Source of the DNA: a virus
Reading direction: 5' to 3' (one strand)
Length of the DNA: 49,656 bases
IMG/VR virus record: IMGVR_UViG_3300022933_000008
Coordinates: 1 to 49,656 of that record
Positions 26,569 through 33,029 of this stretch are shown one piece after another; within the stretch, counting starts at the first letter, position 1; each line of letters begins with the position of its first letter. Both the position numbers and the translations under genes were made by a program. The notes under the pieces were generated by a model. That model was given only the letters and a program-made list of their open reading frames with translations, searched no databases and was not told the DNA's origin.

Positions 26569-27020
26569 AGTCGTCCTTTTAATACGGCGTAAGAGAGCAT
26601 GAGAACTTGCTCATCTGTGTGCTCCCCTTTCGCCATGTTATAACCCCATACAACCAAGCGCGAATTGGCCTTGGTGTACCCCTTTTTCGGATCGATTCGG
26701 TCTATTGATGGTGCGAAGAAATTAGATCGTCGATCCCCATTTCCAGAAAACTCGAAACAAAGCCCTGTCGCTTCACACCGACCAGTGTTGATTTTTTCAG
26801 CAAGCCACCTTTTATCCAGTTCAAAATTCTCAAATCTCTTCCCGCGCTTTTTCGCGCCAGAGAGTAGGTGATTGGCAAAATGCCGTATGCTTCGCGTTTT
26901 GCGGTCGTGGTACAGGCTCCTGTGATAAGCGTTGTAGCATGGTCGACAGATATGCCCCCTTGACCCACCACGATTCTTGACCGTCAATGGGGTTGAGCAC
27001 TTACGGCATAGAGCCACCAT
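26565..27020 (-). CDS. HNH endonuclease with N-terminal zinc ribbon
   Basis: A 151-residue HNH nuclease of the free-standing homing type. N-terminal CRKC and CRPC pairs form a zinc ribbon. The C-terminal half has CEATGLC, then SIDRIDPKKGYTKANSRLVV and WGYNMAKGEHTDEQ, the D-R-I-D and N-x-x-L-V and N-x-x-K positions of the HNH motif. It would nick or cut a target site and spread its own gene. It is fitted into the late operon by overlaps at both ends (20 nt with the upstream gene, 4 nt downstream). GGAG is the only ribosome site and lies inside a 12-bp hairpin (27023-27071). GTG 27023 is an alternative start. Confidence 0.85.
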   Translation of the reverse strand: MVALCRKCSTPLTVKNRGGSRGHICRPCYNAYHRSLYHDRKTRSIRHFANHLLSGAKKRGKRFENFELDKRWLAEKINTGRCEATGLCFEFSGNGDRRSNFFAPSIDRIDPKKGYTKANSRLVVWGYNMAKGEHTDEQVLMLSYAVLKGRL

Positions 27021-27345
27021 CACCGTGGTCTCCGGTTGGGGGGAGTGCGGAGGGAGGGTCGGAGACCACGGGATGGGGCATAGGATCGGCGTTGAGCACC
27101 TTTATATCGCGCACCATTGCGCGTGGGATGTACCAGAAATTGCCAAAATAGTCGCCAGATTTCTCCGGGCAGTAGGTCATCGCAAGGACAACCCACTTCT
27201 GGCTCTTTTCGACAAGCAATCCATAGGTGTAGGTTGGTTCTTCTGATGGGTCAGGCACTCCCCAGCCGGATTCTGTATAGGCGTCAAGCCAACTTATCTG
27301 TACAAGGGGATAAGGATTCTTCCCAATATTCTTCCGGGTACTCAT
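27001..27345 (-). CDS. Conserved small phage protein, hypothetical
   Basis: A 114-residue protein. The segment YPLVQISWLDAYTESGW followed by YGLLVEKSQKWVVLAMTYCP, then NFWYIPRAMVRDIKVL, resembles a frequent uncharacterised phage protein family that begins with such a V-x-W-x-D-A-x-x-x-x-G-W motif. The C-terminus (PHPVVSDPPSALPPTGDHGD) is low-complexity and encodes the arms of the HNH hairpin. The ATG at 27345 overlaps the upstream ORF by 62 nt and lacks a clear ribosome site, so coupled translation is likely. Confidence 0.7.
   Translation of the reverse strand: MSTRKNIGKNPYPLVQISWLDAYTESGWGVPDPSEEPTYTYGLLVEKSQKWVVLAMTYCPEKSGDYFGNFWYIPRAMVRDIKVLNADPMPHPVVSDPPSALPPTGDHGDGGSMP
27023..27071 (-). 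promoter_or_regulatory. Hairpin that encloses the HNH ribosome site
   Basis: Perfect 12-bp arms CCGTGGTCTCCG and CGGAGACCACGG are 25 nt apart. In the leftward mRNA the 3' arm contains GGAG, the ribosome site of the HNH gene, and ends 2 nt before its ATG. Folding would shut HNH translation. The arms lie in the coding end of the upstream gene. Confidence 0.8.
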
Positions 27346-27514
27346 GTAAGAATGTTGATACCCATCCGGGTAATTCCCCTATTGTTAGATATGCAGTGTA
27401 AGCAGATTCAATCTCCTCTTCACTAGACTCACCGAAGTTGTCGACATACGCGCGCTCGAATACTTGCCATTCAGTGCAGTCGAACAAGTTGGAGATTTCA
27501 GAGATCGTCCTCAT
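27284..27514 (-). CDS. Small acidic protein, hypothetical
   Basis: A 76-residue acidic protein rich in Glu, Tyr and Trp (TEWQVFERAYVDNFGESSEE, then LPGWVSTFLHEYPEEYWEES). The composition is unlike a chance frame, and it fills an otherwise empty stretch between the GGGACGAC element and the next gene. Its ATG lies inside a 7-bp hairpin stem at 27509-27528, with no clear ribosome site. The 62-nt overlap with the following gene lowers confidence a little. Function unknown. Confidence 0.6.
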   Translation of the reverse strand: MRTISEISNLFDCTEWQVFERAYVDNFGESSEEEIESAYTAYLTIGELPGWVSTFLHEYPEEYWEESLSPCTDKLA

Positions 27515-27528
27515 GATTCACCATGAGG
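27509..27528 (-). promoter_or_regulatory. Small hairpin over a start codon
   Basis: CCTCATG and CATGAGG arms surround ATTCAC. In leftward RNA the ATG of the 76-residue gene is in one arm. Similar in spirit to the HNH hairpin but shorter. Confidence 0.5.
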
Positions 27529-27554
27529 GTATTAGGGCATGGGAAAATCCTTTA

Positions 27555-27562
27555 GTCGTCCC
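27555..27562 (-). promoter_or_regulatory. GGGACGAC post-stop element, lipoprotein copy
   Basis: Read leftward, GGGACGAC begins 3 nt after the TAA of the lipoprotein gene. The following 45 nt lead to the start-codon hairpin of the next gene. Confidence 0.45.
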
Positions 27563-27565
27563 CTT

Positions 27566-27895
27566 TTATGCGGCTTTTTTCTTACGCTCCAAGCCATTGG
27601 GGATAAGGTATCCCATAATTAGTGGGATAATTATCACTCCGGCCAATAGCCATCCACCTGTTTCAATGACTTGCCCCATTAGTGGCCAGAAGCCGGTCAC
27701 TGGTGCGTCGCATTGGCCAATTGCTTCGGCTGTCAGGAAACTGGTCGATGCTGCTCCAACTCCAGCCCCAACCGCCGCTCCTGCGGGGCCGCCGATTAAG
27801 CCGCCGACCCCGGCTGATACAGCGGCAACGCCGCCGGTTTTTAGCGCGGCGCATCCACTAAGGATGGGGAGGGCACAGATTATTGCTTTTTGCAT
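27566..27895 (-). CDS. Small lipoprotein with glycine-zipper membrane segment
   Basis: A 109-residue protein with a short lipoprotein signal and lipobox (ALPILSGC, the cysteine near residue 15), a glycine-zipper region (GVGGLIGGPAGAAVGAGVGA), and a hydrophobic C-terminal helix (WLLAGVIIIPLIMGYLI) before a basic end. The likely place is the inner face of the outer membrane or the inner membrane. In a phage late operon this suggests a lysis factor (o-spanin or holin-like) or a superinfection-exclusion lipoprotein; I cannot tell which. A GTG at 27901 is an alternative start. It overlaps the upstream gene by 16 nt. Confidence 0.7.
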   Translation of the reverse strand: MQKAIICALPILSGCAALKTGGVAAVSAGVGGLIGGPAGAAVGAGVGAASTSFLTAEAIGQCDAPVTGFWPLMGQVIETGGWLLAGVIIIPLIMGYLIPNGLERKKKAA

Positions 27896-28092
27896 TTGCA
27901 CAAACGTAAATCGTGGTGCAATTTTTTAACGTACAGGCTTACAAAGTTAGTCATGAAGAAGGGTAAGCAAGCATGGATAAAGGAGATGAAGGAAGCCCAA
28001 GCCAATCCAAAAGAGAGTTTGGCTGCGGTAAGCCAATGTTGGGAATATGGCTTCCAGCCTTTTTCAATGTGATATGGGTCAAATATTTTCAT
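27880..28092 (-). CDS. Small membrane protein, DUF6356-like
   Basis: A 70-residue protein: MKIFDPYHIEKGWKPYSQHW, then a transmembrane stretch (AAKLSFGLAWASFISFIHAC) and LPFFMTNFVSLYV. The H-x-x-x-A ... S-x-x-x-x-I-H-A-x-L-P-F-F pattern is that of the DUF6356 family of small bacterial and phage membrane proteins. The ATG overlaps the stop of a 31-codon membrane ORF (ATGA). It belongs to a run of four to five tiny membrane or exported proteins and may take part in lysis. Confidence 0.7.
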   Translation of the reverse strand: MKIFDPYHIEKGWKPYSQHWLTAAKLSFGLAWASFISFIHACLPFFMTNFVSLYVKKLHHDLRLCKCKKQ

Positions 28093-28184
28093 AGCAGTAA
28101 GATGATGATTATGGCGAGTTCGATAACGAGGATGGTGTGGTAGGCAGACCAGATGATGTCGTAATGACGTTTTAGTTTCTTCAC
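28089..28184 (-). CDS. Hidden 31-residue membrane peptide
   Basis: A GTG start at 28184, with AGGA just upstream, opens a 31-codon frame: a basic head (KKLKRHYDIIWSAYHT) and a single hydrophobic helix (ILVIELAIIIILLL). It starts 5 nt after the stop of the upstream gene and ends in an ATGA overlap with the DUF6356-like gene. The fit between neighbours on both sides and the clear membrane helix argue for a real gene. It has the size of small holins or lysis peptides. Confidence 0.65.
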   Translation of the reverse strand: MKKLKRHYDIIWSAYHTILVIELAIIIILLL

Positions 28185-28189
28185 TGTTC

Positions 28190-28429
28190 CTACGGCTTAC
28201 TCATCAGACGTTCTTCCATCTTGTCAATCCTTGAAAGCACCCGGTCTATCGCACCGTTCAATTCTGTCCTACTAACTGATTCGGTGGCTACTTGCGTAAT
28301 TCGATCATGCAAGACTTTATCTTCCTTCATCAGGTTGTCGAACAAATAAAATATACGTTTCAAAACAAAGCCAGTTATCAAAAGCATCATGCCCAGCAAC
28401 GCATCAATCAAAATTGTCACCTCCATCAT
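28190..28429 (-). CDS. Small membrane-anchored coiled-coil protein
   Basis: A 79-residue protein with one N-terminal transmembrane helix (VTILIDALLGMMLLITGFVL) followed by a charged coiled coil (LFDNLMKEDKVLHDRITQVA, then DRVLSRIDKMEERLMS). The layout resembles i-spanins or XhlA-like haemolysin/holin partners. The start ATG overlaps the upstream stop (ACATGATGG). It is a candidate lysis protein by topology and neighbourhood only. Confidence 0.72.
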   Translation of the reverse strand: MMEVTILIDALLGMMLLITGFVLKRIFYLFDNLMKEDKVLHDRITQVATESVSRTELNGAIDRVLSRIDKMEERLMSKP

Positions 28430-28794
28430 GTTTCAACCGGGAACGTTGGGTTTGGATTTAACGAGAAGGACATACCGGGATTGTCCTCGGACGATCCGCT
28501 CCACAGTATGCAAGCCTCCTCCATATCTTTATACGCCTTAGAAACGACAAAGGTTGAGGTGGTGCGTTCTTTATTGACAAATACAACGATAGTGGTTGTG
28601 TCGCTCATGTGACTCATCATCACCGGCACTTCTTGCCAGTGTTCAGCAAGCACCTCAACGACTTTAGCAAACGAATCAAAACAATTTAGGAGTAACCGCA
28701 CGGGTTGCTGATACATCCCTTCGGGCGGCTCGTTTGGATCAGCCGCCATCACTGGCGCGGCGATCAGGGCTAGGGCAAGTGCTAGTGCTTTCAT
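28426..28794 (-). CDS. Exported small protein, hypothetical
   Basis: A 122-residue protein with a classical signal peptide, MKALALALALIAAPVMAADP, cut after VMA or MAA. The mature part has a beta/alpha mix (VRLLLNCFDSFAKVVEVLAE, then TTTIVVFVNKERTTSTFVVS) and two cysteines that may pair. No known enzyme motif is visible, and it is not an obvious endolysin. It could work in the periplasm during lysis or block superinfection. Such signal-bearing proteins of ~120 residues recur in late regions of marine phages. Confidence 0.75.
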   Translation of the reverse strand: MKALALALALIAAPVMAADPNEPPEGMYQQPVRLLLNCFDSFAKVVEVLAEHWQEVPVMMSHMSDTTTIVVFVNKERTTSTFVVSKAYKDMEEACILWSGSSEDNPGMSFSLNPNPTFPVET

Positions 28795-28856
28795 TTCAAA
28801 TTCCGATAAGACACATAATCAGCGGTGTCTGGTTTAAAAGAATTGCGATTGGGCAT
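28791..28856 (-). CDS. Possible 21-residue leader ORF
   Basis: A short frame (MPNRNSFKPDTADYVSYRNL plus one more residue) fills the gap between the chaperone-like gene and the exported protein, and its stop overlaps the next ATG (AATGA). No ribosome site is seen, so it could equally be untranslated leader. Confidence 0.3.
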   Translation of the reverse strand: MPNRNSFKPDTADYVSYRNLK

Positions 28857-28866
28857 GGGAGGCACA

Positions 28867-29151
28867 CTAGATAGTGGGCCAAGCAACACTGGCTACATCG
28901 TCTGCCGTTCTCAACCCTGCTGGTAGATCACGCAATGCTTTGCGGTAGTCGCGCATACCCTCAGTCAAGGTTACGTCTTGCAGAGCGTGTAAGTCCGTAG
29001 CCGCGAGTCTGCGGTTTCTATCTTCGCGCAAACTTGCAATGGCGCGGTCAAAAGCACCCGCAGTCCATACTGCCTCCTCGGCATCTCGCGCCGCTTCTTC
29101 TTCTGGTGTGAAATCTACTCTCACACCGTTTACCATTTTGTGTCTTGCCAT
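28867..29151 (-). CDS. Tail-fibre assembly chaperone-like protein (Phage_tail_APC type)
   Basis: A 94-residue protein with the C-terminal pattern of phage tail assembly chaperones: REDRNRRLAATDLHALQDVT, then MRDYRKALRDLPAGLRT and a final VAWPTI (R-x-x-x-L-A-x-T-D, Y-R-x-A-L-R-D-x-P-A, W-P). Members help fold fibres and are usually encoded just after them, as here at the end of the adhesin array. Confidence 0.78.
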   Translation of the reverse strand: MARHKMVNGVRVDFTPEEEAARDAEEAVWTAGAFDRAIASLREDRNRRLAATDLHALQDVTLTEGMRDYRKALRDLPAGLRTADDVASVAWPTI

Positions 29152-29168
29152 TTGAATTGCTCCTAAAA

Positions 29169-29720
29169 TTAAGAAATACCGTACATCTGAATTACGCCGT
29201 CAAGGTTTCCACTGGTCATTGAAAATTGTATTGCATCCACAGCAGCGGTTACATTTACATACCCAGAAACCCAGTTTGATTCTACTGCCTCATCGTGAAT
29301 GCCTGTTCTAGCCCCAGTCATCGTTGAATAAAAGTGCTTCACGTAAGTTGTATTAGCGGGAGCGAACAAATGGAAAATACCAACACAGCATTGGTCAGCA
29401 TCATTACCCTGATCGGTGCTTAACCTAGCCGCGGCTGTTGTTAAACCACCAGCGGTATCATTACCGGTAGAATATGCGTGTGGCTCCACTGTGTCGTTCT
29501 CTTTATGCACCGCGAGAAAATGGGTGGTTATTTTTGAAGCATTGTAATTACTACCACCATCCGTACTAAAGTTCACTAGGAAATGAACATTGTCAGTAGC
29601 CGGATTTATATCCACAAAATAAAACACATACTCGTCATACGTTGAATCAATGCCACTGGTAAACGAAACACTGGCTGCACCGGATGGTGTGGCTGATGAG
29701 ATTAAAGTTAGTTTGCTCAT
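29169..29720 (-). CDS. Adhesin-array paralogue 3 (beta-sandwich structural protein)
   Basis: A 183-residue beta protein, the last of three tandem paralogues. Shared landmarks are a start with SATPSGAASVSFTSG, the line YVFYFVDINPATDNVHF, a central DADQCCVGIFHLFAPANTTY, then VKHFYSTMTGARTG and an end GYVNVTAAVDAIQFSMTSGN followed by LDGVIQMYGIS. I know of no named function; the fold is likely a jelly-roll tip or decoration. It overlaps its upstream paralogue by 4 nt. Confidence 0.72.
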   Translation of the reverse strand: MSKLTLISSATPSGAASVSFTSGIDSTYDEYVFYFVDINPATDNVHFLVNFSTDGGSNYNASKITTHFLAVHKENDTVEPHAYSTGNDTAGGLTTAAARLSTDQGNDADQCCVGIFHLFAPANTTYVKHFYSTMTGARTGIHDEAVESNWVSGYVNVTAAVDAIQFSMTSGNLDGVIQMYGIS

Positions 29721-30259
29721 CCCGCCACCAAACCGTATTGCTTTATTGTTCCGTCAAAGTTACTGCTAGACATTTTGAAGTCTATTTCTGTGATGGCGGC
29801 GGTTACGTTTATGTATCCTGCTGTGTAATAGTCCTGTGATTGAGGATTAGCGCCACCCAAAGTACAGTTTGTCCGTGCGTAAAAGTGCTTAACATAGGTT
29901 GTGCTTGCTGGATTGAAAAGGTGTAGTTCACCCGCCACACATTCGTCTGCGGCGTTACCTATGTGGTACGATAGAACTTGATAACCCGTACCCTGCGCTT
30001 GATCTTTATAAATATCGTATTCTAATACTGCGGCAGTATTATCTTCTCGATGAGTTGCTCGAAAAGTGGTAGTGGTCATAGTTTCATTGAAACCTGTTTG
30101 ACCTGACGCATTGACTTGGAATGTAAAATCCACTGTATCAGTAGCCGGATTCACATCAATAAATACGAACTTAAATATCTTGTAGCCTGTGAGGGCAGTG
30201 AACTCGACACTGCTTGCGCCTGATGCTGTGGAGGTGTTGATTAGTTTCCAATCGCTCAT
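29717..30259 (-). CDS. Adhesin-array paralogue 2 (beta-sandwich structural protein)
   Basis: A 180-residue paralogue of its two neighbours: FKFVFIDVNPATDTVDFTFQ, then DECVAGELHLFNPASTTYVK and a terminal GYINVTAAITEIDFKMSSSN with FDGTIKQYGLV. I use the ATG at 30259, which overlaps the upstream stop (ATGA), rather than the in-frame codon at 30271. The sequence between landmarks differs strongly from the copies on either side, as expected for surface loops under diversifying selection (inference). Confidence 0.72.
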   Translation of the reverse strand: MSDWKLINTSTASGASSVEFTALTGYKIFKFVFIDVNPATDTVDFTFQVNASGQTGFNETMTTTTFRATHREDNTAAVLEYDIYKDQAQGTGYQVLSYHIGNAADECVAGELHLFNPASTTYVKHFYARTNCTLGGANPQSQDYYTAGYINVTAAITEIDFKMSSSNFDGTIKQYGLVAG

Positions 30260-30849
30260 AGGACACCCCACATCTTTATGGTTCCGTCAAAGTTCCCGCT
30301 ACTCATCTTGAATTGAATGTCATCTATTGCATAACTTGCATCATTAATATATCCAGCCGCATACTGGTCTTGGGAATAGTTCGCTCCATGGAACACTTGC
30401 GATCTTGAATAAAAATGCTTTACATATGTGGTGCTAGCTGGACTAAACAAGTGCAGAATCCCAGCAGCACTTTCATCTGCACCGCCTCCCACTTGATAAG
30501 CAACTGTTTGAAAACCAGCAGCCTGCGCTTGATCGTAAGTGGCATGATACGTAAGGGCGGTATCTTGTGCGTCGATACCATGATATGCAACAAAGTAAGT
30601 AGAGGTAATAAGGCTTACGTCATAATCACCACCGGCATCATTTGTAGAATTTACTTGGAAAGTAAACTGTGTTCGATCCGTAGCAGGATTTATATTGTAA
30701 AACCCAAACACAATCTCTTTATAAGTTGTCGGTATTGTGAATGCTAACGATGCAGACGCGGATGCAACGCCAGTAGCCAACAGAATAGATGTGTCTGTTA
30801 CAACTCCAGATGATCCAAACAGGGCTACTTTGTTAGCGCCTAATGGCAT
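30256..30849 (-). CDS. Adhesin-array paralogue 1 (beta-sandwich structural protein)
   Basis: A 197-residue first copy of the triplet. It has an extra N-terminus (MPLGANKVALFGSSGVVTDT) before the shared body: KEIVFGFYNINPATDRTQFT, DESAAGILHLFSPASTTYVK, GYINDASYAIDDIQFKMSSG, then FDGTIKMWGVL. The extra start may attach it to a fibre. It begins with a TAATG overlap at the stop of the upstream fibre gene, so it may be made in fixed ratio with it. Confidence 0.72.
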   Translation of the reverse strand: MPLGANKVALFGSSGVVTDTSILLATGVASASASLAFTIPTTYKEIVFGFYNINPATDRTQFTFQVNSTNDAGGDYDVSLITSTYFVAYHGIDAQDTALTYHATYDQAQAAGFQTVAYQVGGGADESAAGILHLFSPASTTYVKHFYSRSQVFHGANYSQDQYAAGYINDASYAIDDIQFKMSSGNFDGTIKMWGVL

Positions 30850-31688
30850 TAGCCCATATCCAAGCCAGCGGCAAATCCATACCAGATAGTTCCAGCGTCA
30901 ATAGTCGTGAAGGTGATGACATCAATCCCAGCAGTCGTTAGGGTGGGTGCAGTGCCTCCAGCCCAATCTACTGCTCCGGGCCAGTTCACTGTCTGACTGC
31001 CACCGTTGGTTAGGATCAAAGTGAACGATCCACACTTACCAGTTGCGGGTGGGTTGCTGAACGTAAAGGTATTGGCTGATGTGTCTACGGTAGCCGTGAC
31101 TACATTGCCCAGCGTCAGGTCGATGTCCTGTGTGCCGCCACCAGTTGCACCGATAGCGTTGACAGATTCCGCGTAGTCCTTTATCTCTGGGCGGGTGACT
31201 AACTGATCGGCAAATATTGTCTCGCCCGACATAGTACCGCCAGCAAGAGGAAGCCTAGCGGTAATCTGCGTCTGGGCATTTGAGGCGAGCGTATTGATAT
31301 ATTGGAATTCTGTGCTTGTTACGGTTCCGTCAGCGATCTTAGTAGCGTCTATAGCCGCGCTTGCGTTTACATCTGCGTTGACGATTGCTCCATCCACTAT
31401 CTTTGCTGATGTAATCGTGTCGTCAGACGGGACTCCAACATCTTGGGTCAAGCCCATGTGAACCACTTGGACATTATTCGTGCCTGACGGGACTGTGCCA
31501 GTGAAGGTTAACGAAGTACCGGCCAGTGTGTAGGCTGAAGTGTCTTGTCTTACGCCGTCGATAAAGACGAGTAGTGCCGCCGCGTTGGGTGGGGAGTAGT
31601 CGAGGGTCACGGTCATGGCAGTGCCATCGCCATTGAAGAACTTAGATGGGTACTGCGTGAACTGGGGTTCGTTGCCGAGGTAACTCAT
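30849..31688 (-). CDS. Tail fibre protein, short
   Basis: A 279-residue fibre. The N-terminus (MSYLGNEPQFTQYPSKFFNG, then VTLDYSPPNAAALLVFIDGV) is the usual fibre start with a beta module. A shaft segment, SAKIVDGAIVNADVNASAAI plus DATKIADGTVTSTEF, shares IVNADVNASAAI with the fibre at 34755-35717. The C-terminal 100 residues (TLTTAGIDVITFTTIDAGTI, then WYGFAAGLDMG) match a common capsid-fibre end domain. No lyase or depolymerase motif is seen. Confidence 0.78.
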   Translation of the reverse strand: MSYLGNEPQFTQYPSKFFNGDGTAMTVTLDYSPPNAAALLVFIDGVRQDTSAYTLAGTSLTFTGTVPSGTNNVQVVHMGLTQDVGVPSDDTITSAKIVDGAIVNADVNASAAIDATKIADGTVTSTEFQYINTLASNAQTQITARLPLAGGTMSGETIFADQLVTRPEIKDYAESVNAIGATGGGTQDIDLTLGNVVTATVDTSANTFTFSNPPATGKCGSFTLILTNGGSQTVNWPGAVDWAGGTAPTLTTAGIDVITFTTIDAGTIWYGFAAGLDMG

Positions 31689-31697
31689 ATTGTAATC

Positions 31698-33029
31698 CTA
31701 GTAAAGCAGTGCTGCGCCATACACTCTCGTTTCTTTAGAGCCGCTGGCTTGGTTAGCGAAAGAGATTTTGAACTTAGGTGTAGTACCAGTGTTGCTTATT
31801 GTTATATCGTTAGATTCAGCGATTAAGATTCCAGCCGAGAATGTTCCACCAGCAGTTAATGGAGCGGATACATAATTTGAACCACCATCCGCAGATACTT
31901 GAGCCACAAGATCAGTATCTAAGGTAGCCGTTCCTGATTCATTTTTATAAAGAACAACGATACCCATCTTGGATACTGTTGCGTTTGCGGTTTCAGTTGT
32001 GGAGGTGTAATTCCCTGTAGCGTTAGAGGTTATATCCCCCGGCCCATTTTCTTGACTAGCAGTAATAGCAGTACCATCTGTTTCGTCTATAGACTGTAAA
32101 AGAAAACAAGTATTGGAGTCGCTAGTGAATCTTGAAGAAGGAACTGTTATAGTTGATCCTAATGCGTATCGATTTGTATTACTTAATCTGTAGTCATCGC
32201 AATGTTGCTGCTCAACACCAGACTCCGCTCCAATCATAAACCACGGCATAGCGGAGAACGCTGCTGATGTTCCCAAATCTGTGCTAGTTGTTCTTGTACC
32301 ATCGTAAAAACATTCAAGAGTATTCCCCACCCTATTTACTGCAAAATGCTTCCAAGCACTACCACTTATAGTACCTAGATTATCGCCTGTCCAACCAGTT
32401 ACATCAGGTACAGAGTTTGCTTGGTTATACCTAGCATTATAAAAAGTTGTGTAACCACCAGTGTATTTCCTAAACCCCATTACTGCTGATGGTGTAGTCG
32501 TGACAGGATCAGTATCACTCCATCTAAATAACCAATAATAATCTGTTGATGGATTAACGTAAGTCCAACCCTCTATAGTAAAGTTTGTTAGTCCAGATGC
32601 AAATGCTTGCGCGCTGTTTAACATGACATACCTAGCACTTGTTCCCGTTGTCCAGTTTATCCTTATACTAGATGATCCCCATTTAGCAAAAGCAGTGCTA
32701 TTGGTCGCATAAGTGGTAGAGAACGCCAATGGATCGGTAGTAATACTGGACACATACTCACCAGATGTATTCCTAGACACATTAGTCGTTGCGTCTATTC
32801 CTGTAGAATCTTCATACTGATCTATAAAAGCATTAGACAAATTGTGCGCTGTTTGATTGTTCTGGACAGCAGAATTAAGCGCTAGAATTGCTATATCGTT
32901 CTGCAATGGAGTTAAATCCGTTGCTGGGGCATTGCCTAACTGAGCCAAGGGAACAGAACCTGTAGATAGGTTAGAGGCATCAGACGGGTCTGGATTAACC
33001 ATCCCGCTTGTTACTTTAGTTATTGCCAT
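31698..33029 (-). CDS. Adhesin with LamG-like lectin centre
   Basis: A 443-residue protein in three parts. The N-terminal part (to about residue 90) contains TDLTPLQNDIAILALNSAVQ and IDQYEDSTGIDA, shared with the polyglycine protein upstream. The middle (about 125-330) reads as a concanavalin/LamG-like sandwich: TNFTIEGWTYVNPSTDYYWL, then WKHFAVNRVGNTLECFYDGT and DDYRLSNTNRYALG. The last ~90 residues (ADGGSNYVSAPLTAGGTFSA, ending SGSKETRVYGAALLY) are again shared. The ATG at 33029 forms TAATG with the previous stop, with GGGTGG upstream. Likely a receptor-binding protein for a sugar. Confidence 0.78.
   Translation of the reverse strand: MAITKVTSGMVNPDPSDASNLSTGSVPLAQLGNAPATDLTPLQNDIAILALNSAVQNNQTAHNLSNAFIDQYEDSTGIDATTNVSRNTSGEYVSSITTDPLAFSTTYATNSTAFAKWGSSSIRINWTTGTSARYVMLNSAQAFASGLTNFTIEGWTYVNPSTDYYWLFRWSDTDPVTTTPSAVMGFRKYTGGYTTFYNARYNQANSVPDVTGWTGDNLGTISGSAWKHFAVNRVGNTLECFYDGTRTTSTDLGTSAAFSAMPWFMIGAESGVEQQHCDDYRLSNTNRYALGSTITVPSSRFTSDSNTCFLLQSIDETDGTAITASQENGPGDITSNATGNYTSTTETANATVSKMGIVVLYKNESGTATLDTDLVAQVSADGGSNYVSAPLTAGGTFSAGILIAESNDITISNTGTTPKFKISFANQASGSKETRVYGAALLY

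Noticed and set aside
27890-28072. 60-codon rightward frame in the membrane-gene cluster
   Set aside because: Antisense to the DUF6356-like gene, which has a clear membrane profile and fits the leftward operon.
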